This document shows, piece after piece, positions 12,699-14,297 of a stretch of 14,297 nucleotides of DNA (the stretch's first letter is position 1; each line of letters begins with the position of its first letter). A model generated the notes under the pieces. It worked only from the letters and a program-made list of their open reading frames with translations. It was not told where the DNA came from and searched no databases. The position numbers and the translations under genes are program-made. This DNA comes from Natrialbaceae archaeon Tc-Br11_E2g1 (lineage in GTDB: Archaea > Halobacteriota > Halobacteria > Halobacteriales > Natrialbaceae): contig LKNC01000040.1 of the NCBI GenBank assembly GCA_001564255.1, forward strand, positions 1-14,297, in the 5' to 3' direction.

Positions 12699-13848
12699 CA
12701 ACGAACGGACCCAACGGTATGGATCGACGACCGACCAGCGAGCAAAGTCGAAGAGATCACCGGCGGCCGACGAAGCGACCATCCTCGAGGTCGACGGCGT
12801 CACCAGACGCTTCGGCGCGGAAACCGCCGTCTCGAAACTCTCGCTTTCGGTCCGGGACGGGGAGTTTTTGACCTTCCTTGGCCCCTCGGGCTGTGGGAAG
12901 ACGACGACCCTTCGCCTGATCGCCGGCCTCGAGCGACCCGACGAAGGGCGGATCGACCTCGACGGCGACCGCGTTGCTGACGCCGATGGAACGTTCGCTC
13001 CACCGGAAAACAGGGACGTCGGCGTCGTCTTCCAGGATTTCGCGCTCTTTCCGCACATGACCGTCGGCGAGAACATCGCCTTCGGTCTTCAAGAACGGGA
13101 CGACGAGCGGACGGACGACCGCGTCACGGAGCTACTGGACCTCGTCGGGCTGGCCGACAAGCGGGAAGCATACCCCGAAAACCTCTCGGGTGGCCAACAA
13201 CAGCGGGTCGCGCTGGCCCGTTCGCTCGCGCCCGAACCGGACGTCTTGCTCCTCGACGAACCGTTCTCGAATCTGGACGTCGACTTACGCGTCGAGATGC
13301 GCGAAGAAGTCCGCCGGATCGTCAAGGAAGCGGGCGTGACGACGGTCTCGGTCACCCACGACCAGGAGGAGGCGCTGTCGATCTCCGACCGCGTCGCCGT
13401 GATGAGCGACGGGCAGTTACAGCAGGTCGGCACTCCCGAAGAGGTGTTCCAGCGACCCAAATCCCGTTTCGTCGCCGAGTTCCTCGGCCACGCCAGCTTC
13501 CTCCCGGGGCACATCGAAGAAGACGTCGTGAAGACCACGCTCGGTCCGATCGGTCGCGACCGCATCCACGGGCTCACGGTGGAGTACGACTGGACGACGA
13601 TCGACGTCTTAGTGCGCCCCGACGACCTGCTCGCTCGCCCCGCCGGGGAACGCGAGGCCGACGGCCGCGTGATCTATCGGCGGTATCTCGGCCCCACCGT
13701 CCTCTACCGGGTCGAACTCGACAGCGGCGAGGTCCTCGAATGTATGCACAACCACTCCGATCGCCTCGAGTTGAACGAGGCCGTGACAGTCGAACTCGCG
13801 GCCAACCACGGCTTCGCCTGGTTCCCGACCGACGGCGAGGTGTTCTGA
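12688..13848 (+). CDS. Iron(III) ABC transporter ATP-binding protein (FbpC-like)
   Basis: 386 residues with all ABC motifs: Walker A GPSGCGKTT (65-73), Q-loop Gln116 in VVFQDFALFPHMTVGENI, signature LSGGQQQRVALARSLA (166-181), Walker B LLLDEPFSNLD (187-197) and H-loop His224 in SVTHDQEEAL. Residues 1-30 are a polar tail before the usual ABC start (ILEVDGVTRRF). Residues about 275-386 form the regulatory/TOBE-like OB region found in FbpC and CUT1-type ATPases (VRPDD at 309-313, GRVIYRRYLGPTVLYRVEL at 326-344). It powers the permease encoded just before it, with which it overlaps by 11 bp. Nothing is truncated. FbpC and spermidine/sulfate ATPases look alike, and the genomic context decides for iron. 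Confidence 0.93.
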   Translation: MSVNNERTQRYGSTTDQRAKSKRSPAADEATILEVDGVTRRFGAETAVSKLSLSVRDGEFLTFLGPSGCGKTTTLRLIAGLERPDEGRIDLDGDRVADADGTFAPPENRDVGVVFQDFALFPHMTVGENIAFGLQERDDERTDDRVTELLDLVGLADKREAYPENLSGGQQQRVALARSLAPEPDVLLLDEPFSNLDVDLRVEMREEVRRIVKEAGVTTVSVTHDQEEALSISDRVAVMSDGQLQQVGTPEEVFQRPKSRFVAEFLGHASFLPGHIEEDVVKTTLGPIGRDRIHGLTVEYDWTTIDVLVRPDDLLARPAGEREADGRVIYRRYLGPTVLYRVELDSGEVLECMHNHSDRLELNEAVTVELAANHGFAWFPTDGEVF

Positions 13849-13917
13849 TACCGCCGGACGGGCCCACGACCGACACCCGCAATCTTAAGTCAGTCCCGAA
13901 AGTTGTTCACCTCAATA
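13849..13917. other. Short intergenic region with TATA-like element
   Basis: 69 bp between the ATPase gene and the next plus-strand gene. AATCTTAAGT (13881-13890) lies about 30 bp before the ATG at 13918, so the last gene probably has its own promoter and is not part of the iron operon. No iron box is seen here. Confidence 0.5.
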
Positions 13918-14297
13918 ATGGAATACGCACTCGAGGTCGACGGCACACCCGATGCAGTAGGTGGGGGAACGGGGGTTCTCCTGTTGCACCCGAGTACGGG
14001 CGAGACCGACCGCATAGATACCGATTTTCTGAAAACGGACACCGACAGCTTCCTCGTTATCTCCACGCGAACCACCGCGCGCGAGGTCAAACAGAAACTC
14101 GAGTACTACGACGTCGACGAGTCCCGTGCGGAGATCCTGGATACGCTGAGCATCGAACGGGGTTACTCCCGACGGTCGAGCGAGGACGTCCACTACGTCG
14201 CCGCTCCCGACGACGTCGACGGTATCGTCGAGCAGGTCCGCCGGTTCCTCGAACGAAACGACGGAAAGCTCCGACTCAGCTTCGATTCGGTCACCGA
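13918..14297 (+). CDS. Haloarchaeal RecA/KaiC-like protein without P-loop (DUF7090-like, partial)
   Basis: 126 codons before the right edge; no stop, so the end is missing. ATG at 13918 follows a TATA-like element at leaderless distance. The opening GGGTGVLLLHPSTGETDRID (15-34) has the position and strand pattern of a RecA/KaiC-type P-loop but lacks GKT/S. It is followed by SFLVISTRTTAREVKQKLEYY (44-64), LSIERGYSRRSSEDVHYVAAPDD (77-99) and GIVEQVRRFLERNDGKLRLSFDSVT (102-126), close to the haloarchaeal 'HTR-like'/DUF7090 proteins as I remember them. Those are thought to be related to signal-transduction or KaiC-like proteins and have no proven function. The lack of a P-loop suggests a non-ATPase relative. 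Confidence 0.65.
   Translation, partial: MEYALEVDGTPDAVGGGTGVLLLHPSTGETDRIDTDFLKTDTDSFLVISTRTTAREVKQKLEYYDVDESRAEILDTLSIERGYSRRSSEDVHYVAAPDDVDGIVEQVRRFLERNDGKLRLSFDSVT

Noticed and set aside
1..14297. CRISPR arrays, tRNA/rRNA genes, transposases, integrases, defence genes
   Set aside because: Looked for on both strands; no spaced repeats beyond the single tandem pair, no tRNA cloverleaf motifs, and no such protein motifs were seen.

Overview
The window reads as chromosome of a haloarchaeon. The DNA is GC-rich, the proteins are strongly acidic (Asp/Glu-rich, few Lys), and the core genes are archaeal: RNase Z, the COG2433/DUF460 RuvC-like protein, aIF-1A and a halophilic type [LDH-like] malate dehydrogenase. 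Most genes have an AT-rich TATA-like element about 27-30 bp before the start codon and no Shine-Dalgarno sequence, which is the haloarchaeal leaderless pattern. The hexamer CTCGAG is very common in coding DNA, which would fit the Natrialbales, but that is only a hint.

Layout. 1-544 (-): 5' part of a secreted or anchored haloarchaeal protein that runs off the left edge. 745-1671 (+): RNase Z. 1776-2228 (+): FMN-binding split-barrel protein behind a perfect 26-bp tandem repeat. 2279-4252 (+): DUF460/COG2433 RNase H-fold protein with a coiled coil. 4332-5012 (+): HAD hydrolase. 5009-5188 (-): 59-aa membrane protein, missing from simple long-ORF calls. 5312-5602 (+): aIF-1A. 5684-6598 (-): malate dehydrogenase. 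6731-7177 (+): TIGR00725/LOG-like protein. 7179-7412 (-): 77-aa membrane protein. 7505-8110 (+): SSSCA1/ZNRD2-type zinc-ribbon protein. 8111-8210: dense hairpin region. 8232-8930 (+): class I glutamine amidotransferase. 8964-9644 (-): SAM methyltransferase. 9878-13848 (+): a three-gene iron(III) ABC importer (binding lipoprotein, fused double permease, ATPase). 13918-end (+): a haloarchaeal RecA/KaiC-like protein without a P-loop, cut by the right edge.

How it works together. Most of the left two thirds is housekeeping: tRNA 3' processing, translation initiation and central carbon metabolism, as single genes each with its own promoter. The accessory part is the iron-uptake locus. Four copies of TTTAGG-N4-CCTAAA (three exact, one with a single mismatch) lie in its control regions. 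One sits between TATA box and start codon of the binding-protein gene and one overlaps the permease promoter, as expected for an iron-dependent DtxR/Idr-type repressor. Two more, 34 bp apart, lie upstream between the importer and the divergent methyltransferase gene.

No transposase, integrase, CRISPR array, tRNA or rRNA was seen. I did not find a clearly new multi-gene defence or mobile system. The most interesting points are the RNase Z with Gly where a metal-ligand His is expected, the iron-box array with its distal pair, the tandem operator-like repeat, and the hairpin cluster at 8111-8210.
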